From Desulfomicrobium macestii (GTDB lineage Bacteria; Desulfobacterota; Desulfovibrionia; Desulfovibrionales; Desulfomicrobiaceae): DNA of 64,000 bases. The position numbers and the translations under genes are program-made. Under the pieces are notes generated by a model. It was not told the origin of the DNA, made no database searches, and worked only from the letters and a program-made list of their open reading frames with translations. The stretch covers positions 62,001 to 126,000 of the forward strand of contig NZ_JADBGG010000005.1 of NCBI RefSeq assembly GCF_014873765.1, written 5' to 3'. Shown here in pieces: positions 17,804 to 26,941 of the stretch; position 1 is the stretch's first letter, and each line of letters starts with the position of its first letter.

Positions 17804-19738
17804 ATGAAAATCCGACCACTTTATTCCTGCATTCTCATCTTGGCCCTGCTTCTCGGCTCCGCCTCCTGCGCCAAGAAAATCGTGTACTCCACTCCAGGCG
17901 CAAAGCCCGCCTCCGGGCTGCCCGGACACAAGGCGGCGGACCCGCAGAAAGCTCTCCAGCGCTACACCAAATATCTTGAGACAAGCCGCGTGGGCGATCC
18001 CGGCCGAAGCGAGGCCTGGCGCAATACCGTCGGCAGCGCGGTGCAGCTCGGGGAATACGATTTGGCGGAAAAGAACCTGCAAGCCTGGCAGGCGGAAAAC
18101 AAAACCGCCACGTCCTCCTGGGACTGGAACCAGGCCAACGCCCAGCTTCTCCTGGCGCGCAAGGGCAAGGACGCCTATGTCGGCTACCTCATCGACCTCG
18201 CCGGTCGCACCGACCTTGACTGGACCACGCGCGAGGCGGCCGGGATGGAGCTTGTCGACCATTTCTGGGCCATCCCCGAATACGGGCTGGCCTTTGACAC
18301 CATGAGCTTTATCTACAAGGCCGCTCCCGACGACGGAACCAAGAGCGCGCTGGAAGCAGACGCCCTGCGCCGGGCGGAATCCTTGCAGGCAGATGAGCTG
18401 CACAAGATCCTGGCCGGCGCCCTGGACGCCGACCCGAGCGCCTATCCCTGGTCCATGGTGGTCTGGGCGCGGAGCATGAAACTTCTGACGCAGGACAGGG
18501 ACAACTGGCCGGCCGTCTGGCCCAGCCTGTCCACCATCGTCCGCGGCGGAGGTCTTGCCAACAAGGAGTTCTTTGCCGCCCAGCTGCGTGCCCTGGAGCA
18601 GCAAATGGGCGTGGTCAGACAGAGTCTGGTCCTGCTCCTGCCCCTTTCCGGCCCCTACTCGCAGGTAGGCTGGAAGATCGCCAAGGGAGCAGACACGGCC
18701 TGGCGCGAAAGCCGGGCCCAGACCGAGGCTCCGGCGATCAAGCTCATCAACACCGAATCTCCGACCTTTCTGGAGGAACTGCGCGCCGTGAGCGGCGTGC
18801 CCATCATCGGCGGACCGCTGCGCAAGGAAATCTGGGGCCAGATCCGTCTGGCGGGCCTGCACCGCACATCCAGATTCCTGACCTTTATGCCCAGCGTCGA
18901 AGACGAGGGCAAGGAGGCCTGGCGTTTCTTCAGCACCCCCGCCGACCAGGTCCGGGCCGTCATCCGGGGCTGCGAGCAGCTGGGAATCACGTCCTACGCG
19001 ATCCTGCACCCCCAGGACCGGTTCGGCACGGCCATGGCGGACATTTTTCGCGAGCAGGCCGGAATTCTGGGCGCGCGCATAGCCACGACCAGAGGCTACG
19101 ACATCCAGAATCCGCCGACCTGGGGCAAGGCAGTGGCCGCCATTCTGGGCGCCAGCGGAGCCAAGGACACCCTGAATCCCGAACCTCCCTTTCAGGCGGT
19201 TTTCCTGCCCGATTCCCTTTTTCGCGTGCAGCAGCTGGCCCCGCTCTTCCATTATTACGAAGAGACGCGGCTCATTTTCCTGGGACCGCAACTGTGGGGG
19301 CAGAGTCTGAACGAGTCCAACCTGGAAACGCAATACTTCGATCTGACGCTCTTTCCCGGAGCCTGGAGCACGGACCTTGCCTCGCAGAGCGCCCAGAGCC
19401 TGAAACGCGGCATGGAAGAGAGCGGCGGGGAAGAGGCGGACATGTGGGCGGCACTGGGATACGACTTCGTGCGCTTCACCGCCCTGCTCGGAGGAGGCCA
19501 AAGCTCCGTCTCGGCCTTCAATCAGGCGCTGGCCGAAGCCGCCAGCCGCATGCCCTGGACCCTGGCGCCCATGCATTGGGACGCAGGCCAGGCTTCCCAG
19601 GACCTGTTCCTGTTCCAGCCAACACGCTCGGGCATGATCCGGGCGGACATGGACAAGATTCGTCAGGCCAGGGAGCAAAGGCAGATCCGCCGCGAAGAAC
19701 GCCGGATCCAACTTCAAAACAAGAAGCAGCAAGGATGA
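17804..19738 (+). CDS. LpoA-like penicillin-binding-protein activator / periplasmic-binding-fold lipoprotein
   Basis: 644 residues. The N-terminus KIRPLYSCILILALLLGSASC looks like a lipoprotein signal with Cys near residue 22, although the lipobox (SASC) is not ideal. Residues ~50-290 look helical and TPR-like. From ~295 there is a type I periplasmic binding fold (VLLLPLSGPYSQVGWKIAKGAD, IIGGPLRKE, AILHPQDRFGTAMADIFREQA). This architecture matches LpoA-type activators of peptidoglycan synthases and ABC amino-acid receptor relatives. No permease genes are nearby, favouring the cell-wall role. The gene overlaps gatC. Confidence 0.78.
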   Translation: MKIRPLYSCILILALLLGSASCAKKIVYSTPGAKPASGLPGHKAADPQKALQRYTKYLETSRVGDPGRSEAWRNTVGSAVQLGEYDLAEKNLQAWQAENKTATSSWDWNQANAQLLLARKGKDAYVGYLIDLAGRTDLDWTTREAAGMELVDHFWAIPEYGLAFDTMSFIYKAAPDDGTKSALEADALRRAESLQADELHKILAGALDADPSAYPWSMVVWARSMKLLTQDRDNWPAVWPSLSTIVRGGGLANKEFFAAQLRALEQQMGVVRQSLVLLLPLSGPYSQVGWKIAKGADTAWRESRAQTEAPAIKLINTESPTFLEELRAVSGVPIIGGPLRKEIWGQIRLAGLHRTSRFLTFMPSVEDEGKEAWRFFSTPADQVRAVIRGCEQLGITSYAILHPQDRFGTAMADIFREQAGILGARIATTRGYDIQNPPTWGKAVAAILGASGAKDTLNPEPPFQAVFLPDSLFRVQQLAPLFHYYEETRLIFLGPQLWGQSLNESNLETQYFDLTLFPGAWSTDLASQSAQSLKRGMEESGGEEADMWAALGYDFVRFTALLGGGQSSVSAFNQALAEAASRMPWTLAPMHWDAGQASQDLFLFQPTRSGMIRADMDKIRQAREQRQIRREERRIQLQNKKQQG

Positions 19739-20025
19739 GCATGAAAATAAGCCCTGAAAAAGCCCTGGCCATCGCCACCCTGTCCCGGCTCGAAATCAGC
19801 CCCGAGCAGGCCGCCGGCCTCAGCGTCCAGATGGATGACATTCTTGGCTACATGGACAAGCTGAACGAACTGGACACCAGCAGCATCGAGCCCATGTACA
19901 CCCCCGTCGAGCAGCCCGGCTTCCTGCGCGAGGACGAAGTCCGCAAGGATTTCGAACGCACCGAGATCCTGCGCAACGCTCCCGAGACCGACGGCGAATA
20001 CTTCATCGTGCCGCGCATCGTCTGA
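19735..20025 (+). CDS. gatC: Asp/Glu-tRNA amidotransferase subunit C
   Basis: 96 residues. Small helical subunit with [14 protein letters not shown], the [22 protein letters not shown] segment and the C-terminal FLREDEV...FIVPRIV, all family landmarks. GatC stabilises GatA and GatB, which convert misacylated Glu-tRNA(Gln) or Asp-tRNA(Asn). The ATG at 19735 overlaps the upstream stop; the ATG at 19741 is an equally possible start two residues later. gatA follows after 41 bases; gatB is not in the window. Confidence 0.94.
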   Translation: MSMKISPEKALAIATLSRLEISPEQAAGLSVQMDDILGYMDKLNELDTSSIEPMYTPVEQPGFLREDEVRKDFERTEILRNAPETDGEYFIVPRIV

Positions 20026-20066
20026 TCGGCGGCGCATTTCCGAACAGCTCCAAGAGGAAATTTTTC

Positions 20067-21533
20067 ATGTCACAGCTTTTCCATCATTCCCTGACCGAGG
20101 TCCGCGATCTCCTGCGCGCGGGTGAAGTCACCGCCCAGGAGGCGACCGCCTCCTGCCTGGAGCGCATCGCCGCGACCGAGCCACGGCTTGAAGCCCTCCT
20201 GCACGTCTCCGGGGAAGAAGCCCTGAGCCAGGCCGAAGCCATGGACAAAAAAGGACCGGACGCAGCCAGGCCCCTGTGGGGAGTGCCCGTCATCATAAAG
20301 GATGTCCTGGCTACCGTGGGCATGCCCACCACCTGCGGCTCCAGGATTCTCGAAAACTTCGTTCCGGTCTACGACGCCGACTGCGTGACCAGACTTAAAG
20401 ACGCCGGGGCCATCATCCTCGGCAAAGCCAACATGGACGAATTCGCCATGGGCTCGTCCACGGAGAATTCCGCCTTCAAGGTCACCAAGAATCCCTGGGA
20501 CACGTCACGGGTTCCGGGCGGCTCCAGCGGCGGCTCGGCGGCCAGCGTGGCGGCGGGGCAATGTTTCGCCTCCATCGGAACGGACACGGGCGGCTCCATC
20601 CGCCAGCCCGCCAGCTTCTGCGGCATCGTGGGCCTGAAACCCAGCTACGGGCGCGTCTCGCGGCGCGGCCTCATCGCCTACGGCTCCTCCCTGGACCAGG
20701 CCGGTCCCATGACCCGCACCGTGGCCGATGCGGCGGAAATCCTGCAGGTCATCGCCGGTCACGATCCCAAGGACTCCACCAGCGTCAACGCGCCGGTGCC
20801 CGACTATCTTGCAGCCATGGGCCAGGGCGAATCCCTGAAGGGCCTGCGCCTGGGACTGCCCGAGCAGTACTGGGGCGAGGGCCTTTCGGCCGAGGTGGAC
20901 GCGGCCTGTCGAAGCGCCGTCGAACTGGCCGCCTCCCTGGGCGCCGAGATCGTGCCCGTGTCGCTGCCGCACACCGAATACGCCATCGCCACCTACTACA
21001 TCCTGGCCATGGCCGAAGCCAGCTCCAACCTGGCTCGCTTCGACGGGGTGCGCTACGGCCGCCGCAGCAGCCAGACCCAGGACCTTGCGACCATGTACAC
21101 CCGCTCCCGCTCCGAAGGCTTCGGAGAAGAGGTCATGCGCCGCATCATGCTCGGCACCTACGTGCTCTCGGCCGGATACTACGACGCCTACTACAGGAAG
21201 GCAGCCCAGGTCCGGCGCCTGATCCGCCAGGATTTCCTGAACGCTCTCGGCCAGTGCGACCTGATCTGCGGTCCGGCCTGTCCGACCACGGCCTTCGCCA
21301 TCGGAGAAAACACCTCCGATCCGCTGCAGATGTACCTGACGGACATCTTCACCATCTCCCTGAACCTGAGCGGATTGCCGGGGCTCTCCCTGCCCGTCGG
21401 GCTCGGGAAGGACACCGGCATGCCGGTCGGCCTGCAACTCTTCGCCGGCAACATGGAAGAAGCTGGCCTTTTGAGTGCGGCCCAGACTCTGGAAACGCAT
21501 CTGCCAAAGCTGCCCGAACCGCCACTTGCTTAA
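20067..21533 (+). CDS. gatA: Glutamyl-tRNA(Gln) amidotransferase subunit A
   Basis: 488 residues, amidase signature family. The catalytic Lys is in [14 protein letters not shown], and the Ser-cis-Ser is in [18 protein letters not shown] followed by [16 protein letters not shown] with the nucleophilic serine. It generates ammonia from glutamine for tRNA transamidation. Family length, no anomalies. A terminator follows 4 bases after the stop, ending the gatCA unit. Confidence 0.97.
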   Translation: MSQLFHHSLTEVRDLLRAGEVTAQEATASCLERIAATEPRLEALLHVSGEEALSQAEAMDKKGPDAARPLWGVPVIIKDVLATVGMPTTCGSRILENFVPVYDADCVTRLKDAGAIILGKANMDEFAMGSSTENSAFKVTKNPWDTSRVPGGSSGGSAASVAAGQCFASIGTDTGGSIRQPASFCGIVGLKPSYGRVSRRGLIAYGSSLDQAGPMTRTVADAAEILQVIAGHDPKDSTSVNAPVPDYLAAMGQGESLKGLRLGLPEQYWGEGLSAEVDAACRSAVELAASLGAEIVPVSLPHTEYAIATYYILAMAEASSNLARFDGVRYGRRSSQTQDLATMYTRSRSEGFGEEVMRRIMLGTYVLSAGYYDAYYRKAAQVRRLIRQDFLNALGQCDLICGPACPTTAFAIGENTSDPLQMYLTDIFTISLNLSGLPGLSLPVGLGKDTGMPVGLQLFAGNMEEAGLLSAAQTLETHLPKLPEPPLA

Positions 21534-21537
21534 CCCG

Positions 21538-21561
21538 GGCCGGATCTTCCGGCCTTTTTTT
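21538..21561 (+). terminator. Rho-independent terminator of gatA, abutting mnmA
   Basis: A 7-bp stem GGCCGGA/TCCGGCC with a 3-base loop, followed by seven T. The T-tract ends only 2 bases before the mnmA ATG at 21564. Confidence 0.85.
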
Positions 21562-21563
21562 AC

Positions 21564-22607
21564 ATGCACAAAACCGCGATCGCACTGAGCGGAGGGGCCG
21601 ATTCCCTCATGAGCCTGCTTCTGCTCCGGGAAACCGGGGCCGAGGTCATGGGAGTGCACGCCCGTTTTCTGGGCGCGGACGACGAAGCCCTGCACGAACG
21701 GCTGCGCGATCTGTGCGCCACCCTTGCCGTGCCCTTTCATCTGGTGGACCTGCGGCGCGAATTCGAGGAACTGGTCATCGTCCCCTTTGTTCGCGCCTAT
21801 CAGTCCGGGCTGACCCCCAACCCCTGCGCGACCTGCAATCCGGCCATAAAATTCGGCCTGCTGCTGGACAGGGCGCGGGAACTGGGCGCGGATCGGCTGG
21901 CTACGGGCCACTATGCCCGCCTGCTGCACACCCCGCAGGGCCCGGCCCTGTACAGGGGACTCGATGCGGACAAGGATCAGAGCTATTTCCTGTCCAGGGT
22001 GCCCCGGAAGCGCTTCGAACACGTCCTCTTCCCACTGTCCGGCTGGACCAAGAACGCCGTGCGCCTGGCCCTGGCCGAGCGCGACATGAATCCCCCGGCC
22101 GGACGGGAAAGCCAGGAGGTGTGCTTCATTCCCACTGATTACAGGGACTTTCTGCGGGAAAGAAACGTCCGGCTCGGCGGGCCCGGCCCCATCACGCTGG
22201 CCGACGGCACGGTCCTGGGCCGCCACGCGGGCCTCTGGAACCACACCCTCGGGCAGCGCAAGGGGCTCGGCATCGCCTACAGCGAACCCCTCTACGTGAC
22301 GGGCAAGGACTTCGCGCACAACCGGCTTCTCGTCGGCCCCAAAGCAGAAGCCATGTCGTCCGGCTGCCGCACGGGCATCCCCAACCTGCTCCTGCCGCCC
22401 GAACTCTGGCCCCATGAGGTTCTCGTGCAGACCATCTACCGCCAGCGCCCCGAACCTGCGCACGTGACCGTGGACCAATCAGGCATGACCATCGCCTTCC
22501 CCGGGCCGCGAGCCATTCCCACCCCCGGACAGGTGGCGGCCGTGTATTCGCCGAAAGGACAGGTCCTGGCCGGCGGCGTGATCCAGGAGACAATCCATGC
22601 GGCGTGA
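21564..22607 (+). CDS. mnmA: tRNA-specific 2-thiouridylase MnmA
   Basis: 347 residues. Adds sulfur to U34 of tRNA-Glu/Gln/Lys using persulfide sulfur. The ATP-pyrophosphatase P-loop is SGGADSLMS (usually SGGVDSS). Catalytic Cys91 lies in NPCATCNPAIKF and the persulfide partner Cys187 in GRESQEVCFIPTDY; THALGQRKGLG-type and GPKAEA blocks follow. The start is fixed by the P-loop only 9 residues in, yet the bases before it are a terminator T-tract with no Shine-Dalgarno, which is unusual. It overlaps mtaB by 11 bases. Confidence 0.93.
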   Translation: MHKTAIALSGGADSLMSLLLLRETGAEVMGVHARFLGADDEALHERLRDLCATLAVPFHLVDLRREFEELVIVPFVRAYQSGLTPNPCATCNPAIKFGLLLDRARELGADRLATGHYARLLHTPQGPALYRGLDADKDQSYFLSRVPRKRFEHVLFPLSGWTKNAVRLALAERDMNPPAGRESQEVCFIPTDYRDFLRERNVRLGGPGPITLADGTVLGRHAGLWNHTLGQRKGLGIAYSEPLYVTGKDFAHNRLLVGPKAEAMSSGCRTGIPNLLLPPELWPHEVLVQTIYRQRPEPAHVTVDQSGMTIAFPGPRAIPTPGQVAAVYSPKGQVLAGGVIQETIHAA

Positions 22608-23886
22608 ACCCGGACAGCTATTTTTTCTGACCACCCAGGGCTGCAAGGTCAACCAGTACGAATCCCAGGCCATCCGCGAAGCCCTTGTAGCGGACGGACT
22701 GATGGAAACCGACGACCCGTCCCTGGCCGACATCGTGCTCATCAACAGCTGCGCCGTGACCGAACGCGCGGTGCTCGATCTGGCCAAGCTGGTCCGGAGC
22801 CTTGCCTCGGCCAGTCCCAAGCCGTGGATTGTCGTGGCGGGCTGCGCCGTGGAGGCCGACCGGGAGCGCATCCTGGCCATGGACGCCGTCGACGAGATCA
22901 TCGCCCAGAAAGACAAGACCCTGCTTGGCAGCCCGAACCAGACAAAAGCCCCCTTTCCCGCGCTGGCCATCTCCGGCTACAACCGCGCCCGGGGCGTGAT
23001 CAAGGTCCAGGACGGCTGTTCCCACGGCTGCACCTACTGCATCATCCCCACCACGCGCGGGCGCTCCGTCAGCCGCCCTGCCGAAGAGATCATAAGCGAA
23101 GCGTCGCGCCTGCTTGACTCCGGCATCCGCGAAATATCCCTGTGCGGCATCAACCTGCGCCACTACGGCCGGGATCTGCCCGCAAAAGAGGATTTCTGGG
23201 ATCTCTTGACCGCGGTGGACCAGGCCCTGTCCCCCCGCTGGGCAGGCCGGGCCCGGCTGCGGCTGGGCTCCCTGGAACCGGGGGACCTGAACGCCAAGGC
23301 GCTCTCCACCCTGGCGCAAAGCCGCCTCATGACTCCGCACCTGCACATCTCCCTGCAGAGCGGCAGCCGGGAAGTGCTGAGACGCATGGGCCGGGGGCAC
23401 TACGGGACGGAACAGATATTCGATTTTCTGCGAGACCTGCGTGAAATCTGGCCGGTCTTCGGCCTTGGCGCGGACCTCATCGCGGGCTTTCCCGGCGAGA
23501 CCGGGGAGCACGCGGACGAAACCCTTGAGGTCGTGCGGCGCCTGCCCCTCTCCTACGCCCACGTCTTCCCCTATTCCGAGCGCCCGGGCACCCCGGCCGT
23601 GGACTTCAAGGGCTCCGTGCCCGGTCACATCCGCCGGGAGAGGGCCAAGGCCCTGCGCCGGGAGGTGTCCCTCAAACGCGCTGATTTTCTGCTCGAACTG
23701 CTCAAACTCCCGGCCATGGACGTGGCCCTGGAAGACGGCGGCACGGGCATGAACGAATTCTATGTCGAGTGCGCGGTCAGCGACGCGCCCTCCCGGGCCC
23801 GGGAGCTTTTGCGCGTCGTCCCGACGGGATTGACCTCTTCGGGACTAACGGCCAAGCTTGCCGGAGAGCAGCGGGAGGGAGCGTGA
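22597..23886 (+). CDS. mtaB: tRNA t6A37 methylthiotransferase MtaB
   Basis: 429 residues, radical SAM methylthiotransferase. The N-terminal UPF0004 domain has TQGCKVNQYES, NSCAVTERA and VAGCAVE, supplying the three Cys of the auxiliary 4Fe-4S cluster. The radical SAM domain has CSHGCTYCIIPTTRGRSVSR, with CxxxCxxC. Order and spacing fit MtaB (ms2t6A at tRNA position 37) better than RimO or MiaB. The C-terminal segment is short and I do not see a clear TRAM domain. It is coupled to mnmA by overlap, giving a tRNA-thiolation pair. Confidence 0.9.
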   Translation: MRREPGQLFFLTTQGCKVNQYESQAIREALVADGLMETDDPSLADIVLINSCAVTERAVLDLAKLVRSLASASPKPWIVVAGCAVEADRERILAMDAVDEIIAQKDKTLLGSPNQTKAPFPALAISGYNRARGVIKVQDGCSHGCTYCIIPTTRGRSVSRPAEEIISEASRLLDSGIREISLCGINLRHYGRDLPAKEDFWDLLTAVDQALSPRWAGRARLRLGSLEPGDLNAKALSTLAQSRLMTPHLHISLQSGSREVLRRMGRGHYGTEQIFDFLRDLREIWPVFGLGADLIAGFPGETGEHADETLEVVRRLPLSYAHVFPYSERPGTPAVDFKGSVPGHIRRERAKALRREVSLKRADFLLELLKLPAMDVALEDGGTGMNEFYVECAVSDAPSRARELLRVVPTGLTSSGLTAKLAGEQREGA

Positions 23887-24446
23887 GCATCCCGACACCA
23901 CCCTTGCCGGGCCGCGCCTTCCTGTCTGTGCTGAGCGCCCGCCGTGACGAGGTCTGGCCGGAGCTTCGCCCCTGCCTTGAAGAGATCATGGGCCGCATCG
24001 ATTACGAGTCGCAGCCCATCCCCTTCAACCGGACCAGCTATTACGATTCGGAGCTGGGAACGCCCATTTTCCGTTACATCCTGTCCTTTGAACGCCCCCT
24101 GCCCCTCGACGGCCTGGCCGAAATCAAGCTGGGCACGAACAGGCTGGAGACTCGCTGGGCGCATGACGGCAGGAGGCTTTTCAACCTCGATCCGGGCTAC
24201 ATCACCCAGGAACGCCTGGTTCTGGCCACGGGCAAGAATTTCACGCACCGGGTGTACCTGTCATTGGGAATCTGGGCCGATCTGACTCTCATCTTTCAAC
24301 AGGGAGACTGGTGTGACCTCCCCTGGACCTTCCCGGACTACGCCGCGCCCGAGGTCAAAAAGCACCTGACCCGCATTCGGGACATGTACAGGGACTCCCT
24401 CAAGCATTTAACATCATCAGAGGATACGCCATGCCCAAAAGTATGA
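23883..24446 (+). CDS. DUF4416-family protein
   Basis: 187 residues with a GTG start overlapping the mtaB stop by 4 bases. Recognisable DUF4416 features are FNRTSYYDSELG near residue 52, LETRWA, FNLDPGYITQERLVLATGKNFTHRVYLS and WTFPDY. The family is frequent in Desulfovibrionales and other anaerobes and has no established function. The end overlaps yicC by 16 bases, so the gene is embedded in the mnmA-mtaB-yicC-gmk run. Reading upstream of 23883 is possible but falls within mtaB. Confidence 0.82.
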   Translation: MSIPTPPLPGRAFLSVLSARRDEVWPELRPCLEEIMGRIDYESQPIPFNRTSYYDSELGTPIFRYILSFERPLPLDGLAEIKLGTNRLETRWAHDGRRLFNLDPGYITQERLVLATGKNFTHRVYLSLGIWADLTLIFQQGDWCDLPWTFPDYAAPEVKKHLTRIRDMYRDSLKHLTSSEDTPCPKV

Positions 24447-25312
24447 CCGGCTACGGCCGCGCCGGAACCCAGGAGGAAGGTTGGACCCTGTCCTGGGAAA
24501 TCCGCAGTCTCAACAACCGCCACCTGGACCTGAAGTGGAAGATTCCGCCCACCCTCTACGCCCACCAGAAAACCTGGGAGAACGAGGTTCGCGCTGTCGC
24601 CAACCGGGGCGGAGTGGAGCTTTTTCTCGGACTCAAGATCAACAACCCCGAATTGCAGTCCCTGAGCCTGGACAGGACCATGGCGGCCTCCATGCTCCAG
24701 GAACTTGAGCGCCTGGCCACGTCGATGCAGATCCCGCACACACCGGACCTGAACCGGCTGCTGAACATCCCCTCCCTGTGGAAGGACTCCGGCAGCATCG
24801 ACAACCCGCAGCTCATCGAGAGCCTGACCGGAACCCTGAAAAAGGCTCTTGAAGATTGGGACGAAGCGCGGGTCCGGGAAGGTCTGGCCCTGGAGGAAGA
24901 TCTACGCGTGCGCTTTGCGCGCCTGACCGTGCTGGTGGAGGAGATCCGCGTCCTTGCGGCCCAGACCGCGTCGGAACGATTCGCCCTGCTGCAGGAGCGG
25001 GTCGCCAAGCTGCTCCTCGACAGCGGTGCCCAGATAGATCCGGACCGCATGCTGCAGGAACTGGCCACCATCTCCGACCGGGTCGATGTGTCCGAGGAGC
25101 TGACGCGCCTTGAGATTCATCTCAAGGGCATCGACGGGTACTTCAACCAGACCGAACCCGTGGGCCGCAAGCTCGACTTCATGGTCCAGGAGTGCTTCCG
25201 CGAAATCAACACCTGCGGCAACAAGAGCCAGAACACGAGCATCAGCCAGCTGGTGGTGACCTTCAAGGCCGAACTCGAAAAATGCAGAGAGCAGATCCAG
25301 AATCTGGAGTAG
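24431..25312 (+). CDS. yicC: YicC-family endoribonuclease
   Basis: 293 residues, family length. N-terminal SMTGYGRA and WEIRSLNNRHLDLKWKIP are the YicC signature. The C-terminal DUF1732 domain has DRVDVSEELTRLEIHL, GRKLDFMVQECFREINT and the final KAELEKCREQIQNLE. E. coli YicC is an endoribonuclease that affects the sRNA RyhB. The yicC-remA-gmk order is widespread in bacteria. The next gene begins 3 bases after the stop. Confidence 0.93.
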   Translation: MPKSMTGYGRAGTQEEGWTLSWEIRSLNNRHLDLKWKIPPTLYAHQKTWENEVRAVANRGGVELFLGLKINNPELQSLSLDRTMAASMLQELERLATSMQIPHTPDLNRLLNIPSLWKDSGSIDNPQLIESLTGTLKKALEDWDEARVREGLALEEDLRVRFARLTVLVEEIRVLAAQTASERFALLQERVAKLLLDSGAQIDPDRMLQELATISDRVDVSEELTRLEIHLKGIDGYFNQTEPVGRKLDFMVQECFREINTCGNKSQNTSISQLVVTFKAELEKCREQIQNLE

Positions 25313-25315
25313 GCA

Positions 25316-25573
25316 GTGGAAAAGAAAAAACTCCTGAACATCGGCTTCGGCAACGCCGTGGTCATGAACCGGGTGGTGGCCATCGTCGGCCCGACCTCCT
25401 CCCCCATGCGACGCCTGCGGGAGGAGGCCAAACAGGCCGGGCGGCTCATCGACGCGACGCAGGGCCGCAAAACCCGTTCGCTCATCATCACCGATTCGAA
25501 CCACTGCATCCTGTCCGCCATCCAGCCCGAAACAATCAGTCAACGCTTCACCGCCGGAGGCAGTGATGAATAG
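25316..25573 (+). CDS. remA: RemA-like (DUF370) DNA-binding regulator
   Basis: 85 residues with GTG start. Core [52 protein letters not shown] and [13 protein letters not shown] is the full DUF370/RemA pattern. In Bacillus subtilis RemA activates biofilm matrix genes and binds DNA as an oligomeric ring; roles in Gram-negative anaerobes are unknown. It lies between yicC and gmk and overlaps gmk by 8 bases. A regulatory function here is inferred from the family. Confidence 0.88.
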   Translation: MEKKKLLNIGFGNAVVMNRVVAIVGPTSSPMRRLREEAKQAGRLIDATQGRKTRSLIITDSNHCILSAIQPETISQRFTAGGSDE

Positions 25574-26213
25574 CGCAAGCACCCATCCCCCACAAACCAA
25601 CGTGGGCATGATGCTCGTCATCAGCGCCCCTTCGGGCACGGGGAAAAGCACCCTCATCCGGCGCCTGACCGCTGAATTCAGCGCCTTCACCTTTTCCGTG
25701 TCCTGCACCACCCGCGCCCCCCGCCCGGGAGAGCTCGACGGCCGGGAATATCATTTTTTGACCCGCGATGAATTCGAACGCCGCCGGGACGAGGGATTTT
25801 TCGCCGAATGGGCCGAAGTCCACGGCAACCTCTACGGCACCCCGAGGCAGACCACCATGGACCTGCTGGCCAACGGGCGCGACGTCATCTTCGACATCGA
25901 CGTGCAGGGCGCGCGCCAGATCAAGAGCAACATGGGGCAGGGCTGCTACGTGTTCGTCTTCCCGCCGTCACGCGAAGTCCTGGAGGCGCGCCTGAACGGA
26001 CGGGGCACGGACAGCGAGGCCACCATCATCCGTCGCCTGGCCGCCGCCCGGGACGAAATCGCGGACAGCCAATGGTTCGACCACTGGATCGTGAACGACG
26101 ACCTGAACCTGGCTTACGAGCAGCTGCGCGCCATCTATGTGGCCGAGAAAACCAAACCGGCCTACCAGGAATCGTGGCAAGCCGCCCTGATCCGTCAATG
26201 GGGGATCTCATGA
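25566..26213 (+). CDS. gmk: Guanylate kinase
   Basis: 215 residues. P-loop [15 protein letters not shown] (about 21-35), [20 protein letters not shown] (GMP-binding), [13 protein letters not shown] and RLAAARDEI. Phosphorylates GMP to GDP. The ATG at 25566 has GGAGG five bases upstream; the GTG at 25563 is too close to it. The start overlaps remA by 8 bases and the end overlaps pyrF by 4. Confidence 0.96.
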   Translation: MNSASTHPPQTNVGMMLVISAPSGTGKSTLIRRLTAEFSAFTFSVSCTTRAPRPGELDGREYHFLTRDEFERRRDEGFFAEWAEVHGNLYGTPRQTTMDLLANGRDVIFDIDVQGARQIKSNMGQGCYVFVFPPSREVLEARLNGRGTDSEATIIRRLAAARDEIADSQWFDHWIVNDDLNLAYEQLRAIYVAEKTKPAYQESWQAALIRQWGIS

Positions 26214-26923
26214 AAACCTCACCGGCCCTTGTCGTGGCCCTGGACTTTCCCGAGACGGCCCAGGCCCTGTCCCTGGCTTCCCGTCTGCAAGGCGTCGTGC
26301 CATGGGTCAAGGTCGGCCTGGAACTGTACCTGAGTGCAGGGCGGGAGCTGATCGCCCGGCTCAAGGATATGGGATTTAAGGTTTTTCTTGATCTCAAGTT
26401 CATGGACATCCCCAACACCGTGCAGGCGGCCACGGCCCAGGCCACGCGCATGGGCGCGGACATGCTGACCATCCACGCCCTTGGCGGACGCGCCATGTGC
26501 GAAGCGGCGGCGGCAGGCCGGGATCAGGGCCTTGCGCCCGGACAGACACCGCCCAGCATCCTGGCCGTGACGCTTTTGACCAGCCTTGGACCAAAAGATC
26601 TGGCCTGGAACCCGGGGGCGACCGATGAGGATCTGCGTGATCTGACCGTTCATCTTGCCCGGAGCTCCCAAAACTGGAAACTCGACGGCGTGGTCTGTTC
26701 AGGCAGGGAAGTTCGTGTTATACGTCAGGCATGTGGAGCATATTTTCAGCTTCTCACTCCCGGAATTCGCCTGCCCGATGCCGACTCCGGAGACCAGTCC
26801 CGTGTCTGCACGCCGGCTCAGGCAGCCCTTGACGGCAGCGATTACCTTGTCGTCGGCCGGCCGATCACCCGGTCGGACAACCCTGTGCAGGCAGCTCGGG
26901 ACTACTTGAAGACAATAACATAA
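26210..26923 (+). CDS. pyrF: Orotidine-5'-phosphate decarboxylase
   Basis: 237 residues, TIM barrel. ALVVALDFPE, WVKVGLELYLSAG and the catalytic FLDLKFMDIPNTV (D-x-K-x2-D) are canonical, with LTPGIRL and YLVVGRPITRSDNP forming the phosphate-binding end. Converts OMP to UMP. The ATG at 26210 overlaps the gmk stop (ATGA) and follows GGGGGAT. Part of the yicC-remA-gmk-pyrF run. Confidence 0.96.
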   Translation: MKTSPALVVALDFPETAQALSLASRLQGVVPWVKVGLELYLSAGRELIARLKDMGFKVFLDLKFMDIPNTVQAATAQATRMGADMLTIHALGGRAMCEAAAAGRDQGLAPGQTPPSILAVTLLTSLGPKDLAWNPGATDEDLRDLTVHLARSSQNWKLDGVVCSGREVRVIRQACGAYFQLLTPGIRLPDADSGDQSRVCTPAQAALDGSDYLVVGRPITRSDNPVQAARDYLKTIT

Positions 26924-26941
26924 TTTCTGCGGGGGACGCCC

